This document shows positions 40,650 through 51,902 of a DNA stretch of 64,000 nt, in pieces. Within the stretch, counting starts at the first letter, position 1. The number at the start of each line of letters is the position of its first letter. Source of the stretch: Typha latifolia (taxonomy: Eukaryota; Streptophyta; Magnoliopsida; Poales; Typhaceae); contig CM034107.1 of assembly GCA_019914945.1 (NCBI GenBank), forward strand, positions 1,798,001-1,862,000, written 5' to 3'. Made by a program: the position numbers and the translations under genes. The notes below the pieces were generated by a model. The model had not been told where the DNA came from and made no database searches. It saw nothing but the letters and a program-made list of their open reading frames with translations.

Positions 40650-42416
40650 ATTTATGAACAAAAAATTCCCATTACGATGTCGCAGGATTTCTTCTAATAG
40701 AATTAATTTTTTATTAATTAATTTGATGAAGATCTAACGATTAAGATTTTTAAGGGTATAATAGGAATGAAAGATATTACTGGTTCAGCAGATAATTTTT
40801 TTTAGATATATAATCTTACACATTATTTTTTAACAATTATATTATCTTAATATTTTATTAAGTAAAAGACATATATATCATTAACTGAGAGTAATGTATA
40901 TATATCAAAATAAGGTACTGATGTCTTTTATAATTAATTTGATGAAAATTTAATTATATTTTATCTTTTTAATTATTTTTTTATTATTTACATATATCTC
41001 ACATTAGTTTAAGATTAATTTAAATTAAATTTTAATAGATAGAGATAGAGAATTATATTTAAATTAAAGTTTATCTCTAAATAATCAAATTTAAATTATT
41101 TAATGTTAAATAATATCTCTTATAATTAAGGCATAATTATATTTAAGAGAGAAATCTTAACGGAAGAAAAAAAAAACATGTACAGCGCTTCTTCCGTACC
41201 GTTAATTGTTTATCAATCACTTTGACGAATATCTAATGGTTAAGATCTTAAATGGTATAATAAGAAAATTGGAAAGTTAGGCACACGTAATTAATCTTCT
41301 TAACTAATATATTATTTTTCTTACGTAATGTGATTTTGGAACCGGTACGGGGTATGAAAACTGGCTATTATAGCCGTTGGATTAAGATTATAATTTTTAA
41401 ATATACATTGAAGTATTTGCCAATAAATAAATATTGATTACATTTCAAATCTAATAATAAATCGTAATCGATAGATATTAAATTTTAATACATTCGCATA
41501 AATTACTATCATATTTTAACAAAGCTACTGCATAAAAAAATCTTTAACTTTTAGTAACAGCAACATTAAACCCTAATTTAATTTATAAAAAAGGGCTTAA
41601 AAAGTAAAAAATTGCTTCATAACGGATTCTATACAATTCCGGTTGCAGACCTCAATATTGAAAAGTCCACAAATTGACTAATGAACCGCAGGATGGCCAA
41701 CTTTTTTTTTTTTTATTCTCTTGCAAACCTATCATTTAAACTTTATTAAAGTCCTATAGTCAACAAATGTTACTTTATTAGAATAATGAGCAATTATGTT
41801 TTTATATTTAGTTGCAATACCAGCATAAAGAATCCTCTACTTTATTCATTATACTAGATTTGATAATGTTTGACTAAAAATTATAAATAAGAGTCCCTTT
41901 ATTTCTCAACCAAATGGAAAACAGGTGGATAAGTAGGTAGTAGTGGTTGAAATTTATTTAGTAAGAGCAGTGGCATAACTTTCCTTTGCTGACATCTCTT
42001 ATATGTGATTTAGAATTGCTCAAAAATTTAGAATATCCATAAACTATGATTGTTTAGCATCTTTGATCCAACTGATGAATTCTTTTCAACTGTCATGACA
42101 TCTTTGCTGTTTAATTGTAGATCCTGCTACAGTTATGAGTTATGGTTGTTGTTGTTTTTTTTTCTGATAATAAGAAAAATGTGGAAAGAGTAAGGCTTGA
42201 ACTATAAATTCATGGAAAGGAAGGCGGTGAAATGTAATTGTGCTTTAATAAATCTTTGGCGGTCGGATATAATTGACTCCGTTTCCTTCTCGAGTTCGGG
42301 TCGGGGTTACGAGCCGTACAAATCGATAGAGATGGGGATATCGAACTATCATTGGGTTGAATCTGATCCGTTATCTTCGTAGGAATACAGAATACTATCT
42401 CGATTTAGGGCTGCAG

Positions 42417-42420
<4 letters not shown>
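40650..42420. other. AT-rich intergenic region with degenerate internal repeats
   Basis: Very AT-rich. Related segments at about 40719-40770 and 41215-41268 share the pattern 'TTTGA(t/c)GAA(g/t)ATCTAA(c/t)G(a/g)TTAAGAT' followed by 'GGTATAATA'. A weaker copy is near 40936. No coding potential or defined transposon ends are visible. Confidence 0.5.

Positions 42421-42448
<28 letters not shown>
42420..42448 (+). repeat. (CT)n microsatellite in OTU-gene leader
   Basis: A CT tract ends about 18 bp before the OTU start codon, so it lies in the 5' leader. CT tracts near the start are common in plant core promoters and leaders. Confidence 0.85.
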
Positions 42449-42465
42449 CTGCGATTCCTCCTCCA

Positions 42466-45426
42466 ATGGAGACAACCCAAGAAGAAGAAGGAGGCGCTCT
42501 TCCTGGAGAGATCCAGGCCGATGCGCCGGTAAAGGAGGAGTCTCTGGAAGAGATGCTCTCGAGGCACAGGTAGTTCACGAACGCAGAGCTATGCTCTTCA
42601 CCTTTTACGTTTTTGTTGGATGTGATATCCGTTGTTGGGTTTTTCTCTTTTTATGTTTTTTTCTTTGATTTTTTTGATAAAGATAGTATTTTTCGAAAAC
42701 AAATTGCTAATTTTAGTGGGTAGAAATCTGTTTTACTAGTTGTTGCTTGTTTATTGGATTTTTTGCTGTGATTGAGACGATATAGATTGGGTTTTCAGTA
42801 CTTTAATTTGGTTTCTTTTCTTTGTTTAATTAGTTTTTAACTTGGTATTCGTCAATGGATAAAGAAGTTTAGATAAGAAGTTGAAAGTTCTGCTCTCTTG
42901 TTTGATGCAGCCAGTGATCGTTGTGAAGTTCACTACATTTTAGGTGTTTCGATCCTTAATTAATGTGCCACAATCACGTATTGATTTCTTGCATGTCTCG
43001 AACGTGTTGGGTGAGCTGAAATATTAGGTCATTCGCCTAAATAAGTTCTAAACCATGGGAATATTCTTTTAACGAAAATCCTATTTATTGATCAACCATC
43101 GAGCCTTGATGATATATGATTATCACATATTGTAATGTGTCCTCAGTATTTGTCAAAAGTTGGCAAAAGCCAATTGCAACCTGCTTTTAAATATTAAATA
43201 GTGCAGTAATGAGTAATCCTAGCTACTGCATTTCCCGCATTTCATTTTCTGTGAGCTTCTCTCACCTTTAGTTTCTTTATCAAGAGACTTTCTAGTATTT
43301 AAGAGGGGGCCGATAATTTGAAATTCATTAATTGACCATGATGATAGATTTTGAACTGTACCTTGCTTCACCTCGCTGGCCAGATATACTAATGACCAGC
43401 TTTCTTGGTCTGTTAGTCAAGTCAACCAAAAGTTGATTTGTGATGTGGTTCTGGATATTTGACATGTTAATATAAGGAAAGACAAAGGATATGCATGAAT
43501 CCACATTGAAGTAGAGAAAAGATTGCGCACCGGATATTTTTTTGTCCTTTTCGTATAAGTACAGTCGGAAGAAGAGGAGAGGTGAAAGATAAACATGATT
43601 GTGAGGGGAAAGAAGGTAACTCACCCAGCTATTAGGAAAAGAAGACGAAGAAAACATGGGATCCTCCACCAAGAAGAGAATAGAAACATTTACATTTTCG
43701 TAATTTCATACTTTTCTTTGGTCCTATATAAATAACTAGTTACTAGATACAATTGATCTGGATTTTTGGCCCCCTATTCAACCCACTACTGCAGTAGTAC
43801 TCTTTTCTCAATTGAATAACTTGTTTGTAATGCACCTCCACATTAGAAAATTATTATCTATTTGATGTTTCTGGTTATATATCTTTACCTCTTCCTTTGA
43901 GATTGTATTTTGAATTTTGATGTTGTCATACATCAATTACATAACTCTCCTTTGAACATGAAGCATGGATAGGTATGATTGAGTTATTGAAAATTCCTCG
44001 GGTGCAAAGTGTAAACAAATGGGGCAACTTTCTTTTTGAATAATTATCAGTAATGGTGGACTTATTTTTTGGCATCAAGTGTATGAGAATTTTTCTATAT
44101 GCCTAAAAGCTAATTTTCTACATAAGATATGAATAAGCAATATAATATTTGTATTGGCAACTTCACATCGAAATGTAGATAATTACTCTCAAATTGTTAC
44201 TGATTCCCAGATTACCTGAAGTTTTCTTTAAGAATTAACATATGATCCAACTGTGAAAACATCTGAATCGACCTTTTGTTTATTCCATCAAAGATGCTGC
44301 CAAAGCAATAAATAGATCTTAGAATAAATCTTCAAGCCATCATGTGTAATGTTTTTGTTTCTTTGATTTCTTTATTTTCCTTTTATGAAGGAATAATCTG
44401 CAACTTGGATTTTGGAGGTAGACGCCTGGCAAGTTGCACTCTCAGTTCCCAATTATCTTTTTAGTTCAAAGTACTGAATTATTAATTCAGTTTAGTTTCT
44501 CTGTTACTTTCAGTATTTGTTATGATCTGGTGTTGCTTCTTTTAAACAGGAAAGAGATAATCAAACTCCAAAACAAGGAAGTCAGCCTTAAAAAAGCAGC
44601 TGCAAAAGGCAGCAAAGCGGAACAGAAAGCTAAGAAGAAGCAGGTGGAGGATGAGATCTTGTGTCTCTCATCCCAATTGAAAGCAAAGCATTCAGAAGAG
44701 CTTGCTTCATTGGGCTACAAAAACTCTGACAGCTCAGAGAAGGGGAAGTTGGACAATTTGGTGAAGGCCATAGCTGGTGTTTCAGTTACTGACCATAGTG
44801 ATTCATCGAAGCCTAGCAAGGGTGCAAGGCGACGAGGGAGGAGAGCTCAGGAAGAAGCAGCAAGGGAGCAGAGGATCCAAGAAGAACAGAGCAACATAAT
44901 TAGTGACCGCATGATTGAAAATGAGAAGCTTGAAGGAAAGCTTGAGCCTTTGGGTTTGACGATCAATGAGATAAAGCCAGACGGTCATTGTCTCTACCGA
45001 GCTGTTGAGGACCAACTGTCGCTTCATTCCAGGAGTAACTCACCATACAATTACCAGGAGCTCCGGGAAATGGTTGCCAAGTATATGAGAGAAAATGCAT
45101 CTGACTTCCTCCCATTTTTCCTATCAGACAGTAAAATAGAGTTGGATTCAGATTGCACACCATTGGAGAGATTTGCCAAGTACTGCAAAGAGGTCGAGGC
45201 TACAGCATCTTGGGGCGGACAACTTGAGCTGGGTGCTCTCACCCATTGCCTTAAGAAACATATCATGATATTTTCAGGCTCTTTCCCTGATGTGGAAATG
45301 GGGAAGGAGTACAAGTCAGAAGTAGGAGACGGTATTGACAATCCTAGCATCATGTTATCTTATCACAGACATGCTTATGGGCTTGGGGAGCATTATAATT
45401 CAGTGATTCCCAATGGAATGAGGTAA
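42466..45426 (+). CDS. OTU-domain deubiquitinase (OTUD6B/OTU5-like)
   Basis: Two exons, 42466-42569 and 44550-45426 (981 nt, 326 aa), separated by a 1980-bp intron with a clean donor (cacag|gtagtt) and acceptor (aaacag). The N-terminal half is a charged coiled coil ([20 protein letters not shown], then a Lys/Ala-rich stretch and [18 protein letters not shown]). The OTU cysteine-protease domain covers ~180-322: [14 protein letters not shown] carries the catalytic Asp and Cys, [14 protein letters not shown] is a conserved core block, and HYNSV supplies the catalytic His. Length and order match eukaryotic OTUD6B and Arabidopsis OTU5 (At3g62940). The product would remove ubiquitin in the cytosol or nucleus. 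The start is the first ATG after the CT-rich leader. Confidence 0.9.
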
Positions 45427-46068
45427 ACGGAAGTTTCTCCTCTTTTGTATGATACACATGACTACCAGTCTTTAATGTACCAAAGACCAATTTTGATCTT
45501 TGTTTTCCTTTTTGTAATCTTATGAGAACTTGTATTTCTTTGTTTAATCTGTGATTGAGCCTGCCTATCAAGTTCTAGCCAACAAATTGAAAAACCTTAT
45601 TATACGAGATGGTCTTCCCCTCCCCTCCCTAGTTATAGTGGCTAGCGAAGAGGAAGTGAAAAAGCCAGTGACAGAGCTGCGTGCCTATGCAGCCACAACA
45701 TGAGAGAAAAAGAAGAACCCTAAATAAGAGCTAGGAAAGAAATAAGCAAGAGATCTCCTAATCCTTTCTTTCCGCATGTATCAACCTTTGTTTACACTCT
45801 TGGATTGAGACTAAGTCTATTCTCTGCAATGGTTTTGAATTTATTCCATGATTAGACCACCTCAAAACTGCTACTGTATGATTAGAATCCTCAGTGTTAG
45901 CTTTATATAGACCAAGGCACTGTGCTATTGCGCGATGCATTTAGTTTGGCTGCAGGTCGAACAAGAGAGATCTTTGTGCTGATTTACTCCTTGAATTTGC
46001 AAATCAATTTCAGGACCTTAATTCAGATCAACACATACTGAACTTTCCGCAATAGCTGTCAGCAAAAT
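45427..46068. other. Convergent 3' region between OTU and TDM1-like genes
   Basis: About 640 bp with the 3' UTRs of both flanking genes. Nothing else is recognisable. Confidence 0.6.
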
Positions 46069-49037
46069 TTAGTCGACTTTTGCTGTACGAGCTAGCATTT
46101 TCATCCGGAAATGCTTCGGCGTCGGTAGGCTGCCATAAAGAACTGTTGGTTTGGGATCCTTGCAGCTTCTACTTGGGTGATCAAATGCTGCATTATTGTC
46201 CTCATTTTCGTTACATATGGATTCTTCTTCTTCCTCCACCATGTCAGCCCATGTCCTATTTGAGATTAATGGTGATTCAATCTTCTCTTCCACTGAGCTA
46301 CTATTGGAATTATGAGATTCATCATTCTTTAGACTTTTGACTTGAATCTTCTCTACATGCAAATTAGTATCTGTGGAGAGATCAGATCCTTGTTCATATA
46401 TCATGTCCATGCACACAGATAGGCGGCCACTTAGCTTTTCTGGTGCTGTCGTCAATGCAATCAAGGAATTCTCAGCTTCTGTCTTAGTGGCATTATTGCT
46501 AGTAACAGATGCATTACTCGAAATCTGAGATTTTTCTTCCTTCTCTCTTTGACAAGCTGATAAGGAAGCTCTAGCCGCTCGTTTCATCGCTCGTTTCATC
46601 ATCCTTTTGGTCAATTTCCTAGAGCTCAGATGTAAATTCTCATCTTCTGTAGCTTTCAAGGAATTAGTACTCCCTCTTGTTGCTTTGGCCTGTAGGATGC
46701 CAACAGGATTTTGAGATTCTTGTGCTACTTCAGCCATCACATTGTCATCTTTAACTTCCCTTGATTTCTCAATCTCTTTTCGAGGCTCCAGCCTTTCGTT
46801 TCCGACAGCTGGAACAGGAGAAAGATATGCTCTACGAGAAGAGTTCATTAACCTCCTTCTGCGAACATCAGTAAATGATCCTTTGTTTACATGACTGTGA
46901 GCCAGTCTTCCCTTTCTAATCTCAGATGGTGGAGTGACATGATTAGATAAGTTCTGACTGCATGAAGGTGGTGAGAGATCTCCCAGGCAAATAGATCCGA
47001 ATGACAAAGAGTACCCATTGGCCAATTGAGAAGAACTAGAATTCTCAAGATCTGAACCTGTATCTTCCCTCCCATCTGGAGAAATGGATGTTGAGCTTCC
47101 CACATGCCTAGTATTGGTTGAGATAAGGGTCATTTTCTCTTCTTGCTCTACTTCTTCAGGCACAGAAAGTAAATTTGTTTGCGATTCAAGTGCGCTAAAC
47201 AATTCAGTACAACGCTTAAGGGACTTCAGATAGGAGCGAGTTCTTCTGTTTGGAGATGGCTTCTTTATACTCTGAAGAATTGCCTTGGCTTCTTCTACCT
47301 TTCCTGCTTTCATCAAGCATGTAGCTAAATTACACTGCTTGCTGATATCTGGATCTAGAGCGAGAGATTTCCTGCATTTTTGATGAAGAACAAATTAGCC
47401 GCTGCTATTTCTGATGTAACTAATTCCATGTTAAGTTTTCAATTTAATGCTAAAAGGATAGGAGAGCACTAAGCCTATTGATCATGACCAAACATGGAAA
47501 AAGTAAATATACAACTAAAAAATAAAAATACAAACACAGAAAGTAGTCAGTTCTCTGTAATGGCAACTAATAGTCTTTTGCTCATATATAATCGACGCTA
47601 AAAGGATCCTTTCTTGTGCAGTTATTTCTTGCTGAGTTACCTGTAAAGTCTTTCTGCTTCTCTATAGTCATCGGATTGCATGTAAACCCATGCAAGACTC
47701 CCCACCAGCCTGCGGGAGGTTGAAAGAAGAAGGTCAGGAAACAATCATACTAATTAATGGGCTCGAATCGAAATCGAAAAAGTTGGTGGATATAACATTG
47801 AAGAATGGAACATGAAGCATAAAGTCTTCAATTCTTTCTACCTTGATTTTTCTCTGTTGAGGGAGATTATCTTTTTCCCTTGAGATCTTACCACCTCTGT
47901 CGTCCTTCCACCGAAAGCTAGACCGTCATCTATCATTTTCAGCTTGACATTCAGCAGCTCGATTTCGTCTTTTTTTCTTCCACATCTCTGTTTGCACATG
48001 CCAAGCTGTTTTAGAAAATAATAGCTAATAGCTACAAAGTAGAAGAATTTTACTTAATGATACTTGAGTAAACAAATATGTCAAGATATCGTCGAAGTTA
48101 TCAGCTAAATGCTTACCGGGTGTATTCTGATGTTTATCATATAAATCCAGATTAAAAAGGCGATTTGCATTGATCATGACAGAAGAATTCTCAGAAGGCT
48201 ATATCAGAGGAAACAAGAATAGATGATCCAATGTTTCACCTTGTATAGACCAAGAAGAATATTGTCAAGATTCTCCTGAGCTTCAGCAGAGCATCGATTG
48301 CGGAAGGATTTTATCGCCTCGATGGCCTCTTCAGCTCGATTCAGCTGTTTCATTACAAAAGCCATGTCTTTCAGTGCACTATCTACTCTGTCTCCACTGT
48401 TTATAGCAGCCCAGAACAATGGAATTGCCTTGCTTGGATCCTTGTCAATTAACTGCAGATAACAATGCAGCATTAAGCAATACAGAAAAGAAGACTATTA
48501 AAGAAAAAGTGAGATAACATCCTGATATGATCCAATCATTATCCAATTTGAATGTACAAATAATCCTACACAACCTAGTCATATCTATGGATTAGACACC
48601 TTCAAATACCTAGATTCTTCCTTAAATGGCTGCCATGAGTGTAATCCAGTAAAACCACTTGCAACAAATGCAGAGTTCGGCGATGAATCAAGAATGAAAG
48701 ACACACACAACTCTCAAGAAATCGCAAACACGATCTAAGACCATGAAAAGAAGCAACCACTAGAGAAATTCATGTATTCAACCAAGCCTCCTATATGCCA
48801 AAAGATTCGAATAAATCATCAAGAAGAAAAAGAGCGGCGTTGTCCTGTTACCTGAACATGCTTTGCTCGCACGTATGGAGAATCTTCCGACGGCAATCTT
48901 GGCTGCCGACCGTCCGGTGCCGGCATAGTGGTAGGAGATTTATCGGCGACTGCTTCCGCCTTCACTGGCGTGCATGGAACCCATTGCAAAATCGCTTTCT
49001 TTGGCAATCCTCCTGCCGAAATCCTCTTTCTCCTCAT
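46069..49037 (-). CDS. TDM1/MS5-family TPR protein (POLLENLESS 3-like)
   Basis: Five exons on the minus strand: 48852-49037, 48240-48452, 47842-47987, 47641-47709 and 46069-47371 (1917 nt, 638 aa). The N-terminal ~290 residues follow the plant MS5/TDM1/SDI1 family: SPYVRAKHVQLIDKDPSKAI, INSGDRVDSALKDMAFVMKQ, AIEAIKSFRNRC, MIDDGLAFGGRT, LVGSLAWVYMQSDDYREAE and DISKQCNLATCLMKAGKVEE, i.e. TPR helices. The long C-terminal tail (~350 aa) is Ser-rich and disordered. It has a basic block (RKLTKRMMKRAMKRAARASL) and an acidic WADMVEEEEE motif near the end. TDM1 controls exit from meiosis II in Arabidopsis; other family members act in pollen development or sulphur response, so the exact role is open. 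The start is the first ATG in frame; a GTG-initiated extension to 49229 is read as leader. A TPVK (CDK-type) site lies at residues 23-26. Confidence 0.85.
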
Positions 49038-49297
49038 TCTCTCAGCCGGAAAACCACTTCCCACTTGCAAGAAACCACCGGAGGTTGGAAGGTTTCTTCC
49101 TTTAATTTCTTGATCGAGAAAGTCGCAATCTTGATGGAAATCCTTCAGGCCCACTTCATCCCAAGGGAGGATGGAGCAAATTCTTTGTGAAAACTGCAAA
49201 CCCACTTCCCAAATTAGCTGGAAAACCACTTTGATCTTTGGAAAACCAGCTCCAAGATAAGAAGCAAGGAAAAATGGCGGCGGAAAGCTATAAAGCG

Positions 49298-49320
49298 TTT
49301 TATATATAGTAGCCGTTGAA
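49298..49320 (-). promoter_or_regulatory. TATA box and MSA-like element of the TDM1-like gene
   Basis: The minus strand reads TTCAACGGCTACTATATATAAA. The TATATATAAA lies about 265 bp upstream of the ATG at 49037. Directly upstream, TTCAACGGCTA matches the M-phase-specific activator consensus (YCYAACGGYYA) except at one position and keeps the AACGG core bound by MYB3R factors. Confidence 0.5.
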
Positions 49321-49951
49321 GGGGAAGAATTCTCTATGGGGCTTTTTCCATTTCACACCCTACGTTAATACATTATGTGTTTATTCAATTTACACCCTGT
49401 ATTTCACTATTTTTATTTTTAATCTATAGAAGAGGACCCACAAATCTTAGCAAAGAGAGCTGCTCTGTTTGATTTTATCCAAATCTATAAAAAATATAAG
49501 CAATAATTATAAGACCTAAACTATTGTTCATTTCTTTCTTTTTTTTAGTATATATTGACTCTTTAAACTACAAAAATTTATTATCCTCTTTTAACAGTAT
49601 TAATAAAAAAATTATCTCTAGAGAGTCTAAAATAAGAGTCACATTTCATTTTTTTTAATAAATTTTTTAATGAATAACTAACGTCTTTAAAGATTTTTTT
49701 ATAGTTAAATTTAATGAGTCACTGTCCAGCCTAATTATCTCAAAAATATAACCTCGGAGTGGATAATGTTGGAATCTCGATATCAGGATATGGCCATAGA
49801 GGGCACGCCAGGTGTCAACAGGACAAAGAACCGCCACTTCATATCACTCTCATATGTGCAGTTTGAAGAGCAGTACAGGAAGCTTAGACAAAAAGAAAGC
49901 TAAGTTTGAAGAGAGAGCAAAGATAGCAAGCAATAGCATTAGAGATCAGAG
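49321..49951. promoter_or_regulatory. Divergent promoter region, TDM1-like and psbR
   Basis: About 630 bp between two divergently transcribed genes. The psbR side carries a GATAA I-box-like motif (about 49760) of the kind found in light-responsive promoters. I see no clear TATA box for psbR and nothing else. Confidence 0.4.
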
Positions 49952-51098
49952 ATGGCAAGCAGTGTTGTCTCCTCCCTGTCCTTGAAGCCATCTCCAATTC
50001 TTGCGAGGCCAAAAGTTAGGGGAATCCCCTCCTTGGCTAAGCCATCCTCCTCTTCCTTCAAGGTCCAGGCCAGTGGTGGCAAGAAGATCAAGACATCCAC
50101 ACCCTATGGTTAGCACCAAAATCTCAACTTTTTCAAATCCCTCTTGATCCAATCTAGATTAGCACTTTGCTTCATGCATGGCATACCGTTTGACATAATA
50201 TTGTGATATTCCCACTAGTATTTGAATTTTTTTTTAAAAATTATCAAGTGAAAGGAATTGCTGGTTATTAAGACCAAGTGACTTTGAGATGTTTGTAATT
50301 ATGCTTCACTGAGAGCCTGAGAGTTAAGTTGTAAACACTACCAGCCTTTGGGCTTTACTTTCCAAAGGTACTTTGTCTTAGTTAGCTATATTTGGCTGTA
50401 AAGGAATCAACCAAGCTTTGCTACTATCTAAAAGATTGTTGCTTCTTTTCTCGTATGTTTTCAAGTTGTTGTATGCATGAATTCTCTTCCCTTTTGTGGT
50501 GATTAAGAAATGAGCACTTTGTAGGGCCTGGAGGAGGCATGAGCTTATCTAGTGGAGTTGATGCATCTGGAAGAAAGGCTAAGGTTAAAAAAAATTTCTT
50601 TCACCTCATCATCTCAGATCATAGTGAATAATGGAATCATATTCTGATATCCTTCTAACTACAGGGAAAGGGTGTATACCAATTCGTCGACAAATACGGC
50701 GCGAACGTCGACGGCTACAGGTAGGAATTCAAAATATCATTATTGTGAATATCATCATCAATAACTAATCTCACTCCTGAGCTAAAAAAATCAGATAGAT
50801 ATGCATGTTTCAAAGATAAATCTTTCTAGTTGGATTATGATGTTAGTATTTAATGTGCAGCCCAATCTACAGCCCAGAAGAATGGTCTCCAAGTGGTGAT
50901 GTCTATGTTGGAGGTAAGCACAAAATAGGGATGATAGAAATATTCTTTTTGATGCATTAGAAATCAATCGAGTAATTAAGAAGGTGATTTTGGAATGATG
51001 CAGGAACCACAGGACTCTTAATATGGGCTGTTACTCTTGCTGGTCTCCTACTTGGGGGTGCTCTTCTTGTCTACAACACCAGTGCCCTTTCCCAGTAA
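49952..51098 (+). CDS. psbR: Photosystem II 10 kDa polypeptide PsbR, chloroplast
   Basis: Five small exons: 49952-50108, 50525-50583, 50665-50720, 50861-50913 and 51004-51098 (420 nt, 139 aa). Residues 1-~41 form a Ser/Lys/Pro-rich transit peptide ([20 protein letters not shown]). The mature part (~99 aa, ~10 kDa) carries the PsbR hallmarks [47 protein letters not shown] and a single C-terminal TM ([20 protein letters not shown]) ending YNTSALSQ. PsbR sits in the thylakoid membrane and helps assemble the oxygen-evolving complex, notably PsbP binding. It is nuclear-encoded. All splice sites are GT-AG. Length and all conserved blocks match the family, so the gene looks intact. Confidence 0.96.
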
Positions 51099-51902
51099 AA
51101 ATATTGTAAAATTAGGTTATGTATTGTAGTGAATAAATGGTCCAAGAACTAGTTGGTAGTCTCATCTACTTTCTTATTGCTTAATGCATATATCTTAACT
51201 CCTTGAATATTACAAATCATGGGATGATCTGGTTATTGTCAAGAGTACAATTGGGTTACCAAGTAATCCATTAAGACATGAGCTTCTAACAAACACCAAA
51301 ATATTTCAATTGACAAGTTAAAAAAGAACAGTTGAAAAGCAGCATGATGGGAATGCATACAAATGCTTCACTGAAAACTTCAATAAAAGAGGGTAATTTA
51401 GCACCATGGAACTTGTAAAAAGTACAGATGAACTCCATTTAAATTCTGGTCAGGAACATATAGGCTAAATCTTTTCTCAGAATACAACACAGTGAGGTAA
51501 TATGATACATGAAACTCAATACATTATTTGCCCAAAGAGGGCATCTCATAATATTAGTGAATTATTCCCACAGCTCTGCTGTTAGTTCTCAAATTTGGAT
51601 AAGCTGATCATCATCTGGAAACCTCAAATATGGACTGTGTTCTTTATTTTTGGATCATAGCAAACAACTCTTTCCATCACAGTGCTACAGATTTAAAATA
51701 CAAATGTACAGATCCTCAAGAAGGGTAAATACTTGGTGTTCTTTCAATTTTTTAGCCTCATAAGGTACATCACCAACTCGATTAATTCAAATATATAATC
51801 GCCCGTATGAATCAGTAATTCCAAGAGCGAAATTTAAAATGATATAGCAAAATCACGGATCAGATTAACATTGCTCTGTGGGCCTTCAGCTTCAAAAAGA
51901 GA
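51099..51902. other. Convergent 3' region between psbR and OLA1
   Basis: About 800 bp with the 3' UTRs of two convergent genes. No further gene or RNA is recognised. Confidence 0.6.

Noticed and set aside
49038..49229. N-terminal extension of the TDM1-like protein
   Set aside because: The extension would start at GTG, and no in-frame ATG precedes 49037, so it is treated as 5' leader.
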